DNA of 22,297 bases from RBG-16-66-20 sp038040245 (GTDB lineage: Bacteria > Pseudomonadota > Gammaproteobacteria > Burkholderiales > SG8-39), in NCBI GenBank assembly GCA_038040245.1, contig JBBPIU010000050.1:1-22297 (forward strand). The letters are read 5' to 3'. A program made the translations under genes and the position numbers. Positions 15,007 through 22,297 of this stretch are shown piece by piece (the first letter of the stretch is position 1; every line of letters begins with the position of its first letter). The notes below the pieces were generated by a model, which worked only from the letters and a program-made list of their open reading frames with translations, searched no databases and was not told the DNA's origin.

Positions 15007-15635
15007 CCCCGCAGGCCGCGCTCGAGCGCGGACTGGTTGAACTCGCGCTCGCGCTGCCCTCAGGCGCGGCCGAAAAGCTGATGGCTTACCTGGGACTGCT
15101 TGCGAAGTGGAACCAGACCTACAACCTCACCGCAATCCGCGATCCGCTGCAGGCGGTGAGTCATCACTTGCTGGATTCACTTGCCGTGCTGCGTGATTTG
15201 TCTGACTGCGCGGGAACGCTTGCGGACGTCGGTTCGGGCGGCGGGCTGCCCGGGATTCCGATTGCGATCGCCGAGCCGGCGCGGCGCGTCACCTTGAACG
15301 ACGCCAGCGAAAAGAAAGGCGCGTTCCTGCGCCAGGCGGTGATCGAGCTCGGCCTGAGCAACGCGACGGTGCACATCGGCCGCGTGGAGGACTGGCATCC
15401 CGCAGAGGGCTTCGCGGTGGTGATTTCCCGCGGCTTCGCCAGCCTGGTCGATTTCCTCGCCGTCTGCCGCCATCTTGCCGCGCCCTCGGGCGTTCTCGCC
15501 GCAATGAAAGGCGCTTACCCGCGCGACGAATTGGCGCAGATACCGGCCGATTGCGATTGCCGCGAGATAAGGCGTCTCAAGGTGCCGCTGCTCGACGCCG
15601 AGCGGCACCTCGTCCTGTGCCGGATCGGATCCTGA
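15003..15635 (+). CDS. rsmG: 16S rRNA (guanine(527)-N7)-methyltransferase RsmG
   Basis: SAM-dependent methyltransferase that makes m7G527 in 16S rRNA, the site linked to low-level streptomycin resistance when lost. It has 210 residues. It shows KWNQTYNLTAIRDP (35-48), the SAM-binding loop ADVGSGGGLPGIPIAI (74-89), then VTLNDASEKKGAFLRQ and the later VVISRGFASL. In many relatives the second strand reads LIDSxxKK; here it is LNDASEKK, a mild variation that keeps the acidic residue. It is translationally coupled to mnmG by a 4-bp overlap and lies 2 bp before parA. The older name is gidB. Confidence 0.97.
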   Translation: MTPQAALERGLVELALALPSGAAEKLMAYLGLLAKWNQTYNLTAIRDPLQAVSHHLLDSLAVLRDLSDCAGTLADVGSGGGLPGIPIAIAEPARRVTLNDASEKKGAFLRQAVIELGLSNATVHIGRVEDWHPAEGFAVVISRGFASLVDFLAVCRHLAAPSGVLAAMKGAYPRDELAQIPADCDCREIRRLKVPLLDAERHLVLCRIGS

Positions 15636-15637
15636 GC

Positions 15638-16399
15638 ATGGCGCGCATTCTCGCGGTCGCGAATCAGAAGGGCGGCGTCGGCAAGACGACCACCAGCGTC
15701 AATCTCGCGGCCGGCATGGCGCAATCGGGCCGTCGCGTTCTGCTCGTGGACCTCGATCCGCAGGGCAACGCGACCATGGGCAGCGGCGTCAACAAGAGCA
15801 AGGTGGAGCGCACGATCTATCACGTCCTGCTCGGGCTTGGGGATGCATCGAACATCCGCATGCGCGTCGACAGCGGCTATGACCTCATTCCCGCCAATCG
15901 CGATCTCGCGGGCGCGGAGGTGGAACTGGTCGACTTGCCCAATCGCGAGGGACGGCTGCGTGCTGCCCTGGAACGCATCGCGAGCGACTACGATTTCATC
16001 CTGATCGATTGTCCTCCGTCGCTAAGCCTTCTCACGGTGAACGCATTCGCCGCGGCCGAGCAGGTGCTGATCCCGATGCAGTGCGAGTACTACGCGCTGG
16101 AGGGGCTCTCCGACCTCGTCGGCACCATCAAGCGGGTGCGCTCGAAGCTCAACCCGCGGCTCGAAATCGCCGGCCTGCTGCGCACCATGTTCGATCCGCG
16201 CAACACGCTCGCGAACCAGGTTTCCCAGCAGCTGGAACAGCACTTCGGCGACAAGGTTTACCGCACGCTGGTGCCGCGCAACGTGCGCCTCGCTGAAGCA
16301 CCGAGTTACGGCGCCCCGGCGGTGGTGTGGGACAAGACCTCGAAAGGCGCTCAGGCCTACGTCGCGCTCACCGAGGAAATTCTGGGAGGGTATCCATGA
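15638..16399 (+). CDS. parA: Chromosome partitioning ATPase ParA (Soj)
   Basis: DNA-binding Walker-type ATPase that forms the gradient on which ParB-parS complexes move. It has 253 residues. Visible are the deviant Walker A KGGVGKTTT (11-19), DLDPQGNAT (38-46), and LIDCPPSLSLLTVNAF followed by YYALEGLSDL. It has no N-terminal HTH extension, as is normal for chromosomal (type Ib-like) ParA. The ATG at 15638 is 2 bp after the rsmG stop and has GGAT 7 bp upstream; the open frame continues further up but only through rsmG. Its TGA overlaps the parB ATG. Confidence 0.97.
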   Translation: MARILAVANQKGGVGKTTTSVNLAAGMAQSGRRVLLVDLDPQGNATMGSGVNKSKVERTIYHVLLGLGDASNIRMRVDSGYDLIPANRDLAGAEVELVDLPNREGRLRAALERIASDYDFILIDCPPSLSLLTVNAFAAAEQVLIPMQCEYYALEGLSDLVGTIKRVRSKLNPRLEIAGLLRTMFDPRNTLANQVSQQLEQHFGDKVYRTLVPRNVRLAEAPSYGAPAVVWDKTSKGAQAYVALTEEILGGYP

Positions 16400-17235
16400 A
16401 CAGGCCCAAGGGGCTTGGGCGCGGCCTCGATGCGCTGCTGGGCGCCGAAGAAAGCACGCGCAAGGACGCGATGGCGACCTTGCCGGTTGGGTCGATCCGG
16501 CCCGGCAAATACCAGCCGCGCACCCGGATGGACCAGCAGGCTCTTGCCGAACTCGCGGCATCGATACGGGCGCAGGGACTGATGCAGCCCCTGCTGGTCA
16601 GACCGGTGGAGCGTGACCGCTATGAACTGATCGCCGGCGAGCGCCGCTGGCGGGCGGCACAGATGGCAGGTCTCACCGAGGTACCGGTGCTGGTGCGCGA
16701 AGTGCCGGACAACGCGGTGCTCGCGATGGCGCTGATCGAGAACATCCAGCGCGAAGATCTGAACCCGATGGAGGAGGCCGCCGGCCTGCAGCGGCTGGTG
16801 GACGAGTTCCGCATGACCCACGAGCAGGCTGCCGAGGCGGTCGGCCGCTCGCGCAGCGCCACCACGAACCTGCTGCGTCTACTGAAGCTCGCCAAGCCGG
16901 TGCAGGCGATGTTGATGCAGGGAACGCTAGACATGGGCCATGCGCGTGCGCTGCTGGCGCTCGATGGTGCGCGCCAGATCGAGGCGGCGAACCGCATCGT
17001 CGCGCGCCGCCTGTCGGTGCGCGAGAGCGAAGCGCTCGCCACCCGCCTGCTGCGCGGACCGACCTCCCGCCGCAAGCACAAGACCGACCGCGATCTCGCG
17101 CGGCTGGAGGAAGAAATCTCGCAGCGGCTGGGAACGACGGTGCAGATCCGGCCCGGCCGCAAGGGCAGCGGCACGATCGTCGTAAGCTATGCGGGACTCG
17201 ACCACCTGGACCAGTTGCTGAAGAAGCTTCGTTGA
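16396..17235 (+). CDS. parB: Chromosome partitioning protein ParB (Spo0J)
   Basis: CTP-dependent DNA clamp that loads at parS and spreads along the origin region, activating ParA. The protein has 279 residues. The N-terminal MNRPKGLGRGLDALLG is the ParA-stimulating, Lys/Arg-bearing tail. The CTP-binding domain shows YQPRTR (39-44), GERRWRAA (81-88) and ENIQRE (115-120). The HTH that reads parS is about 142-162 (HEQAAEAVGRSRSATTNLLRL), and the C-terminal dimerisation part ends LDQLLKKLR. AGGG lies 6 bp before the ATG, and the gene overlaps parA by 4 bp. Two matching parS sites are present upstream at 13004-13058. The stop codon is part of the next promoter. Confidence 0.97.
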   Translation: MNRPKGLGRGLDALLGAEESTRKDAMATLPVGSIRPGKYQPRTRMDQQALAELAASIRAQGLMQPLLVRPVERDRYELIAGERRWRAAQMAGLTEVPVLVREVPDNAVLAMALIENIQREDLNPMEEAAGLQRLVDEFRMTHEQAAEAVGRSRSATTNLLRLLKLAKPVQAMLMQGTLDMGHARALLALDGARQIEAANRIVARRLSVRESEALATRLLRGPTSRRKHKTDRDLARLEEEISQRLGTTVQIRPGRKGSGTIVVSYAGLDHLDQLLKKLR

Positions 17236-17261
17236 CCCACAGTGCGCGATGCCAATATAAT
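17232..17261 (+). promoter_or_regulatory. Predicted atp operon promoter
   Basis: -35 TTGACC (17232-17237, 5 of 6), an 18-bp spacer and a perfect -10 TATAAT (17256-17261). The TGA of the -35 is the parB stop codon. Transcription would start near 17268, about 20 bases before the atpI ATG. This is the best-scoring promoter by eye in the window. Confidence 0.75.
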
Positions 17262-17288
17262 TTCCGCGCCTTGCAGGATGCGGGAAAC

Positions 17289-17669
17289 ATGAACGCCAGC
17301 CCCCGCGTCCTGAGCGAGCCGATCCGCACGGTTCTCCGGTGGCAGTTGCTAGCCACCGCGGTGCTGACGCTTTTGGCTTGGATTTTTGGGGGAGCCCACG
17401 GCGCTCTCTCCGCGGCCTTGGGAGGCGCGGTCAGCGTGTGCGCGGGAGGGGTATCCGCGATCGTTGCGGCAACCGGAAAGACGCAGTCCGCAGGGGGGGT
17501 CCTGATCGCTGCGTTGATGGCCGAGGGCATCAAGATCGGTCTGATCGTGATCCTGTTGTGGATCGTGCTGGCGATGTATGGCGATGTCGTCGCGCCCGCA
17601 TTCTTCGGGTCGTTTTTTGTAACGATCCTGCTTTTCTCAATGGCGTTTTTTGTGCGCGAGTACAAATAG
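17289..17669 (+). CDS. atpI: ATP synthase protein I
   Basis: Small membrane protein of 126 residues at the head of many bacterial atp operons; it is not part of the finished enzyme and is thought to help assemble the c ring or import Mg2+. Four hydrophobic stretches are seen (about 16-34, 38-60, 70-97, 101-121), with a charged N-terminus and the end FFVREYK. I chose the ATG at 17289 because GGGAAA lies just upstream and the promoter is at 17232-17261; a longer frame from a TTG at 17232 would start before the predicted transcript. atpB follows after 9 bp. Confidence 0.88.
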   Translation: MNASPRVLSEPIRTVLRWQLLATAVLTLLAWIFGGAHGALSAALGGAVSVCAGGVSAIVAATGKTQSAGGVLIAALMAEGIKIGLIVILLWIVLAMYGDVVAPAFFGSFFVTILLFSMAFFVREYK

Positions 17670-17678
17670 CATTCCGCG

Positions 17679-18503
17679 ATGGCGACAGAATACAAGTCAG
17701 CAAGCGAGTACATCGAGCACCACCTTAGCTTCCTCACGAAGCCTGCGGAGGGCGGAGGCTTCTGGAGCATCAACGTTGACTCTGTGGTCACAGCGGTGGT
17801 GCTCGGCATCGTCGGTCTAGGGTTTCTCTGGTGGGTGGTGCGTGGCGCGACCGCTGGCGTTCCCGGAAAGCGACAAGCCTTTGTTGAGCTACTGATTGTA
17901 TTCATCGACGACCAGGTCAAGGGCATTTTCCATCACGGTGACCGCAGCAAATTCATTGCGCCAGCGGCACTCACCGTGTTTGTCTGGATCGTGCTGATGA
18001 ATTCGATGGATTTCCTGCCCGCCGACTGGGTCGCCGCCGCGTTTGGCCTCATCGGTGTGCGCGAGTGGCGGATCGTTCCGACGGCTGACGTGAATACGAC
18101 GTTTGCGTTGTCGCTTTCTGTCTTCGCAATGATGATCTGGTTCTCGATTGCGGCGAAGGGCCTCGGCGGCTGGATTCACGAATTGTTCTGCGCACCGTTC
18201 GGTAGCCACGTGCTGCTGTGGCCGGCCAACTTTCTTTTCAACTGCGTCGAATACATCTCGAAGCCGCTGTCGCATTCGCTGCGACTGTTCGGCAATATGT
18301 ACGCGGGCGAAATCCTGTTCTTGCTGCTATGGATGTGGGCGGCGAACAGTTCCTTCGCCGCGGACTATTTCGGCGGCTTCGTCGTTTCGGTTCTGCTGGG
18401 CCTGTTCTGGGCGATTTTCCACATCCTGATCGTTCTGCTGCAGGCCTACATCTTCATGATGCTCACGATCGTCTACATCGCAATGGCGCACGAACACCAC
18501 TAA
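17679..18503 (+). CDS. atpB: F0F1 ATP synthase subunit a
   Basis: Stator subunit of the F0 sector that forms the two half-channels for protons. It has 274 residues and five to six hydrophobic segments. The essential Arg lies in SLRLFGNMYAGEI (Arg202, equivalent to E. coli Arg210), and the last helix ILIVLLQAYIFMMLTIVYIAMA carries the conserved Gln and aromatic residues. The loop near 111-137 (DFLPADWVAA ... EWRIVPTADVNTT) is typical of proteobacterial subunit a. The ribosome site is weak, so translation may be coupled to atpI 9 bp upstream. Confidence 0.97.
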   Translation: MATEYKSASEYIEHHLSFLTKPAEGGGFWSINVDSVVTAVVLGIVGLGFLWWVVRGATAGVPGKRQAFVELLIVFIDDQVKGIFHHGDRSKFIAPAALTVFVWIVLMNSMDFLPADWVAAAFGLIGVREWRIVPTADVNTTFALSLSVFAMMIWFSIAAKGLGGWIHELFCAPFGSHVLLWPANFLFNCVEYISKPLSHSLRLFGNMYAGEILFLLLWMWAANSSFAADYFGGFVVSVLLGLFWAIFHILIVLLQAYIFMMLTIVYIAMAHEHH

Positions 18504-18519
18504 GAAAGGGGAAATATCA

Positions 18520-18792
18520 ATGGAAAAACTTCAACTTCTGGCGATGGTTCAAGCCTACACGGGCATCGGCATCGGCCTCATGGTCGGCTTGGGGGCGCTC
18601 GGCGCCTGCGTGGGCGTGGGAATCATGTGCAGCCGCTTCCTTGAAGCAGCAGCCCGCCAGCCCGAACTAACAAGCTCGCTGCAGGGCAAGGTGTTCCTCC
18701 TGCTTGGCCTGATTGACGCGTCTTTCATTATCGGCCTCGGTATTGCGATGTTCTTCGCGTTCGCCAATCCGCTGGCCAGTGCGTTCCGCTAA
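18520..18792 (+). CDS. atpE: F0F1 ATP synthase subunit c
   Basis: Hairpin proteolipid that forms the rotating ring of F0. It has 90 residues: helix 1 (about 13-37, Gly-rich GIGIGLMVGLGALGACVGVG), polar loop ARQPEL (45-50), and helix 2 (about 57-83). The ion-carrying carboxylate is Asp66 in GLIDASFIIG. The Gln and Glu-Ser ligands of Na+-type rings are not seen, so a proton-driven ring is likely. A strong GAAAGGGGA ribosome site lies upstream, in keeping with the many copies needed. The gene is 10 or so residues longer than the E. coli protein (79). Confidence 0.96.
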   Translation: MEKLQLLAMVQAYTGIGIGLMVGLGALGACVGVGIMCSRFLEAAARQPELTSSLQGKVFLLLGLIDASFIIGLGIAMFFAFANPLASAFR

Positions 18793-18828
18793 AGACCGCC
18801 GGCCAGAGCGGATCCCGAAGGGGATGCC

Positions 18829-19299
18829 ATGAACATCACTGCCACGCTGTTCGCCCAAGCGATCGTTTTTTTCGCGTTCATTATCTTTACCGCGAAATTC
18901 ATCTGGCCGCACATGATGCGCGCGATCGAGGCGCGCCAGAAGCAGATCGCCGACGGGCTGGCGGCCGGCGAGCAGGGCAGGAAATCGCTCGAGGTTTCGA
19001 GCAAGCAGGCCGAGCAGGCGATCCAGGAGGCGCGTATGCGCGCCGCCGAAATCGTCGCGCAGGCCGAGAAACGCGACGCGCAGATGGTCGGGGAGGCGAA
19101 GATCGCCGCCAAGGTCGAAGGCGATCGCGAAAAGGCCGCCGCCAAGGCCGATATTCAGCAGGAAGCGGCGCGCGCGCGCGAGCAGTTGCGCGAGCAGGTC
19201 GCTGCGCTCGCCGTTGCCGGCGCGGAGAAGATCCTGCGCCGCGAGGTGGATGCCAAGGCGCACGCCGATCTGCTGGACGGGATCAAGAAGCAACTTTAA
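18829..19299 (+). CDS. atpF: F0F1 ATP synthase subunit b
   Basis: Peripheral-stalk subunit that links F0 to F1 and resists rotation. It has 156 residues, as in E. coli. One membrane helix lies near 6-27 (ATLFAQAIVFFAFIIFTAKF), followed by a long charged Ala/Glu/Lys/Arg helix (about 30-140) suited to a dimeric right-handed coiled coil, ending GIKKQL. GAAGGGG precedes the ATG. The TAA shares one base with the atpH ATG. Confidence 0.96.
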   Translation: MNITATLFAQAIVFFAFIIFTAKFIWPHMMRAIEARQKQIADGLAAGEQGRKSLEVSSKQAEQAIQEARMRAAEIVAQAEKRDAQMVGEAKIAAKVEGDREKAAAKADIQQEAARAREQLREQVAALAVAGAEKILRREVDAKAHADLLDGIKKQL

Positions 19300-19835
19300 T
19301 GGCCGAACCCAGCACCATCGCGCGCCCTTACGCGGAAGCCGCCTTCAGGCTGGCCGATGCTAAAGGCGCTCTCGCCGACTGGTCGGTGACGCTCGCCAAT
19401 CTGTCCGCGGTCGCGGCCGATGAGCGCGTGCGCGCGGCCATCGGCGACCCGAATTTTCCCGCCGCGAAGGTCGCCGGGCTGTTCCTTGCCATCCTGTCGG
19501 GCAAGCTCACGGGCGAGAGCGAGAACTTCGTGCGGGTGCTGGCCGAGAACGGCCGCCTGGACGTGCTCGCGGAAATCCGCGCCCAGTACGAGGTGCTGAA
19601 GAACGAGCGCGAAGGCGTAGTCGAGGCCGAGGTCTATACCGCGTTCGAAATGGACCCGGCCCAGGTCGCCGACCTGGTGTCCAGGCTGGAGAAGAAAACC
19701 GGCCGCAAGGTGAGGGCCCGCGTCAGCGTGGACAAATCCCTCATCGGCGGCGTCAAAATCGTGATCGGCGACAAGGTTATCGACGGTTCCGCGCGCGCGC
19801 AGCTGAGCGCGCTCGAAGCAGCATTGAAAGCGTAA
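19299..19835 (+). CDS. atpH: F0F1 ATP synthase subunit delta
   Basis: Cap of the peripheral stalk, joining subunit b to the top of the alpha3beta3 hexamer. It has 178 residues. The N-terminal helical domain starts STIARPYAEAAFRLA, the usual family opening; the C-terminal domain contains KSLIGGVKIVIGDKVIDGSARAQLSAL, the family signature. It is translationally coupled to atpF by a 1-bp overlap. A 42-bp gap with a perfect palindrome separates it from atpA. Confidence 0.96.
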   Translation: MAEPSTIARPYAEAAFRLADAKGALADWSVTLANLSAVAADERVRAAIGDPNFPAAKVAGLFLAILSGKLTGESENFVRVLAENGRLDVLAEIRAQYEVLKNEREGVVEAEVYTAFEMDPAQVADLVSRLEKKTGRKVRARVSVDKSLIGGVKIVIGDKVIDGSARAQLSALEAALKA

Positions 19836-19840
19836 TAAGA

Positions 19841-19860
19841 ACGGGAGACGCGTCTCCCGT
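19841..19860. repeat. Perfect 20-bp palindrome in the atpH-atpA gap
   Basis: ACGGGAGACGCGTCTCCCGT equals its own reverse complement. In RNA it would form a stem of up to 8 bp with a small loop, 5 bases after the atpH stop and just before the AGGAG ribosome site of atpA. There is no T-run, so it is unlikely to terminate transcription; an RNA-stability or ribosome-access role, or a dispersed repeat, is more likely. Confidence 0.7.
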
Positions 19861-19877
19861 ACCCTATAGGAGCAGTC

Positions 19878-21425
19878 ATGCAACTCAATCCGTCCGAAAT
19901 TTCGGAACTCATCAAAAACCGGATCCAGAACATGGACGCCGGCGCGCAGATGCGCACGCAGGGCACCGTCGTGTCGGTGACCGACGGCATCTGCCGGGTC
20001 CACGGCCTGTCGGACGTGATGCAGGGCGAGATGCTGGAATTCCCGAAGAACACCTTCGGCCTGGCGCTAAACCTCGAGCGCGATTCGGTCGGCGCGGTGA
20101 TCCTGGGCGAGTACGAGCACATTACCGAGGGCGACACCGTCAAGTGCACCGGCAAGATCCTCTCGGTGCCGATCGGCCCCGAGCTGCTCGGCCGCGTGGT
20201 CAATTCCCTGGGCGCCCCGATCGACGGCAAGGGTCCGATCAATGCCAAGCTGACCGACGTTATCGAGAAGGTGGCGCCGGGCGTGATCGCGCGGCAGTCG
20301 GTGTCGCAGCCGGTGCAGACCGGCCTCAAGGCGATCGATGCGATGGTGCCGATCGGACGCGGCCAGCGCGAACTCATCATCGGCGACCGCCAGACCGGCA
20401 AGACCGCGGTGGCGGTGGATACGATCATCAACCAGAAGGGCAAAGACCTCTTCTGCGTGTATGTCGCGATCGGGCAGAAGGCCTCGACCATCGCCAACGT
20501 GGTGCGCAAACTCGAGGAGCACGGCGCGATGGCCTACACCATCGTGGTGGCCGCGACGGCCTCCGAATCCGCGGCGATGCAGTTCATCGCACCCTACTCC
20601 GGCTGCACCATGGGCGAATACTTCCGCGATCGCGGCCAGGACGCGCTCATCATTTACGACGATTTGACCAAGCAGGCCTGGGCGTACCGCCAGGTGTCGC
20701 TGCTGCTGCGCCGCCCGCCGGGCCGCGAAGCCTATCCTGGGGATGTGTTCTACCTGCACTCGCGGCTGCTTGAGCGCGCGGCACGCGTGAACCCCGCGTA
20801 TGTCGAGAAGTTCACCAAGGGCGCGGTCAAGGGCAAGACCGGGTCGCTCACCGCGCTGCCGGTGATCGAAACCCAGGCGGGCGACGTGACGGCGTTCGTG
20901 CCGACCAACGTGATCTCGATCACCGACGGCCAGATCTTCCTGGAAACGGACCTCTTCAACGCCGGCATCCGCCCCGCGATCAACGCCGGCATCTCGGTGT
21001 CGCGGGTCGGCGGCGCCGCGCAGACCAAGATCATGAAGCGCCGCGATACGGGCGGCGGCGTGCGCCTCGCGCTCGCGCAGTACCGCGAGCTCGCGGCCTT
21101 CGCGCAGTTCGCCTCCGACCTGGACGAGGCCACCCGCAAGCAGCTGGAACTCGGCCGCATGGTCACCGAACTCATGAAGCAGCCGCAGTACCACCCGCTG
21201 CAGGTGTGGGAAATGGCGGTGACGCTGTTCGCGGTCAACAACGGGTTTTTCAACGACATCGACGTCAAGAAGGCGCTCGCCGCCGAGCGCTCGATGCGCG
21301 ACTACCTGAAGAGCAAGTACGCCGACCTCATCAAGCGGATCGAGGAAAAAAATGATCTCTCCGCCGACGACGAGAAGGCGCTCAAGGACGCGATCGCCGA
21401 CTGGAAGAAGAACGGCTCTTACTGA
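19878..21425 (+). CDS. atpA: F0F1 ATP synthase subunit alpha
   Basis: Non-catalytic nucleotide-binding subunit of F1, present in three copies. It has 515 residues (E. coli 513). Visible are the N-terminal beta-barrel start (TQGTVVSVTDGICRVHGL), the P-loop GDRQTGKT (169-176), the Walker B strand ALIIYDDLTKQAWAYRQ, PGREAYPGDVFYLHSRLLERA, and VSRVGGAAQTKIMK, the family's Arg-finger region. AGGAG lies 5 bp before the ATG at 19878. atpG follows after 9 bp. Confidence 0.98.
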   Translation: MQLNPSEISELIKNRIQNMDAGAQMRTQGTVVSVTDGICRVHGLSDVMQGEMLEFPKNTFGLALNLERDSVGAVILGEYEHITEGDTVKCTGKILSVPIGPELLGRVVNSLGAPIDGKGPINAKLTDVIEKVAPGVIARQSVSQPVQTGLKAIDAMVPIGRGQRELIIGDRQTGKTAVAVDTIINQKGKDLFCVYVAIGQKASTIANVVRKLEEHGAMAYTIVVAATASESAAMQFIAPYSGCTMGEYFRDRGQDALIIYDDLTKQAWAYRQVSLLLRRPPGREAYPGDVFYLHSRLLERAARVNPAYVEKFTKGAVKGKTGSLTALPVIETQAGDVTAFVPTNVISITDGQIFLETDLFNAGIRPAINAGISVSRVGGAAQTKIMKRRDTGGGVRLALAQYRELAAFAQFASDLDEATRKQLELGRMVTELMKQPQYHPLQVWEMAVTLFAVNNGFFNDIDVKKALAAERSMRDYLKSKYADLIKRIEEKNDLSADDEKALKDAIADWKKNGSY

Positions 21426-21434
21426 GCGAGCGCC

Positions 21435-22297
21435 ATGCCAGGCACCAAGGAAATTCGGGTCAAGATCAAGAGTGTGCAGAACACTCGGAAGATCACCAAG
21501 GCGATGGAGATGGTCGCCGCCTCGAAGATGCGCAAGGCACAGGAGCGCATGCGCCACGCGCGGCCCTACGGCGAGAAGATCCGCAACGTCGCCGCGCACA
21601 TCAGCCACGCCAACCCGGAGTATCGCCATCCGTTCCTGGTGCACCGCGACTCGGTAAAGCGCGTCGGCCTGATCATCATCACCACCGACAAGGGCCTGTG
21701 CGGCGCGCTGAACACCAACCTGCTGCGCATGGTGCTGAGCCAGTACAAGACCTGGCAGGCGGAGGGCGAGGAGCTCGACGTCTGCTGCATCGGCAACAAG
21801 GGCTTCGGCTTCATGCAGCGCTTGGGCGCGAACATCGTGTCGCATGCGATCCAGATCGGCGACCGGCCGCAGATGGACAAGCTGATCGGCACCATCAAGG
21901 TGATGCTCGACGGCTATACGAAAGACCGCTTCGACCGCCTGCTGATCGGCTATACCCGCTTCCTGAACACCATGAAGCAGGAGCCGGTAATCGAGCAGCT
22001 GCTGCCGCTCTCGGGCGAGCGCCTGGGCGCGCCGGAGACGGTGTGGGACTACCTTTATGAGCCGGAAGCCAAGGCGGTGCTCGACCAGGTGATGACGCGC
22101 TACATTGAGGCGATCATTTTCCAGGCCGTAGCCGAGAACATGGCTTCCGAACAATCGTCGCGCATGGTGGCGATGAAGGCCGCCTCGGACAACGCGCGCG
22201 ACCTGATCGATGAATTGACGCTGATCTACAACAAGAACCGTCAGGCCGGCATTACCAAAGAGCTTTCTGAAATTGTGGGCGGCGCTGCCGCCGTATA
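21435..22297 (+). CDS. atpG: F0F1 ATP synthase subunit gamma (3' end cut, probably by one base)
   Basis: Central rotor shaft of F1. The ATG at 21435 opens MPGTKEIRVKIKSVQNTRKI, the family's N-terminal helix, and 287 full codons are visible. The middle contains TDKGLCGALNTNL, and the end has the C-terminal helix with SSRMVAMKAASDNARDLI and ELSEIVGGAAAV. The family is about 287-290 residues and the last two bases of the window are TA, so the next base probably completes a stop codon. atpD and atpC are expected just beyond the window. The ribosome site is weak. Confidence 0.97.
   Translation, partial: MPGTKEIRVKIKSVQNTRKITKAMEMVAASKMRKAQERMRHARPYGEKIRNVAAHISHANPEYRHPFLVHRDSVKRVGLIIITTDKGLCGALNTNLLRMVLSQYKTWQAEGEELDVCCIGNKGFGFMQRLGANIVSHAIQIGDRPQMDKLIGTIKVMLDGYTKDRFDRLLIGYTRFLNTMKQEPVIEQLLPLSGERLGAPETVWDYLYEPEAKAVLDQVMTRYIEAIIFQAVAENMASEQSSRMVAMKAASDNARDLIDELTLIYNKNRQAGITKELSEIVGGAAAV

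Noticed and set aside
20067..22154. 695-codon open frame on the - strand opposite atpA and atpG
   Set aside because: It crosses two clear genes and their gap on the other strand, has repetitive Arg/His/Leu/Asp composition and matches no family I know. It is a codon-bias shadow.

Overview
The window is a chromosomal origin-proximal segment from a high-GC betaproteobacterium. The gene content and order (dnaA-dnaN-gyrB with no recF, divergent rpmH-rnpA-yidD-yidC-mnmE, then mnmG-rsmG-parA-parB and an atpIBEFHAG operon) and the protein sequences fit Betaproteobacteria; I cannot place the order or genus. All genes recognised are intact except the two cut by the window edges (topB at the left, atpG at the right). 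I see no rRNA, tRNA, insertion sequence, prophage, CRISPR array or integrated element, and no gene-free stretch longer than about 220 bases.

Layout. Positions 1-708 (+) hold the end of DNA topoisomerase III, running tail to tail into gyrB. Positions 705-5790 (-) hold dnaA, dnaN and gyrB, transcribed leftwards. The dnaA-dnaN gap (4235-4449) has a perfect DnaA box, a phased set of TGTGC repeats and a very AT-rich end, and is my best oriC candidate. The dnaA-rpmH gap (5791-5974) has a second perfect DnaA box lying over the -35 of the predicted dnaA promoter, plus a strong divergent rpmH promoter. Positions 5975-9721 (+) form a tightly overlapping cluster: rpmH, rnpA, yidD, yidC, mnmE (ribosome, RNase P, membrane insertion, tRNA modification). 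Next come two genes outside the classic cluster: pckG (GTP-dependent PEP carboxykinase, +) and a convergent MFS transporter (-). An intergenic region with two parS sites (13004-13058) leads into mnmG-rsmG-parA-parB (13093-17235, +), whose genes overlap or nearly touch. A near-consensus promoter starting on the parB stop codon drives atpI-B-E-F-H-A-G (17289 to window end).

How the genes work together: DnaA, DnaN and GyrB start and support replication; ParA, ParB and parS segregate the newly replicated origin; MnmE and MnmG jointly modify the tRNA wobble uridine; RnpA matures tRNAs; YidC (helped by YidD) inserts membrane proteins, classically including the ATP synthase c subunit encoded here. 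I did not find a previously undescribed system. The points most worth a second look are regulatory: the two DnaA-box regions, the parS pair, a perfect 20-bp palindrome between atpH and atpA, and the insertion of pckG and the transporter into an otherwise conserved cluster.
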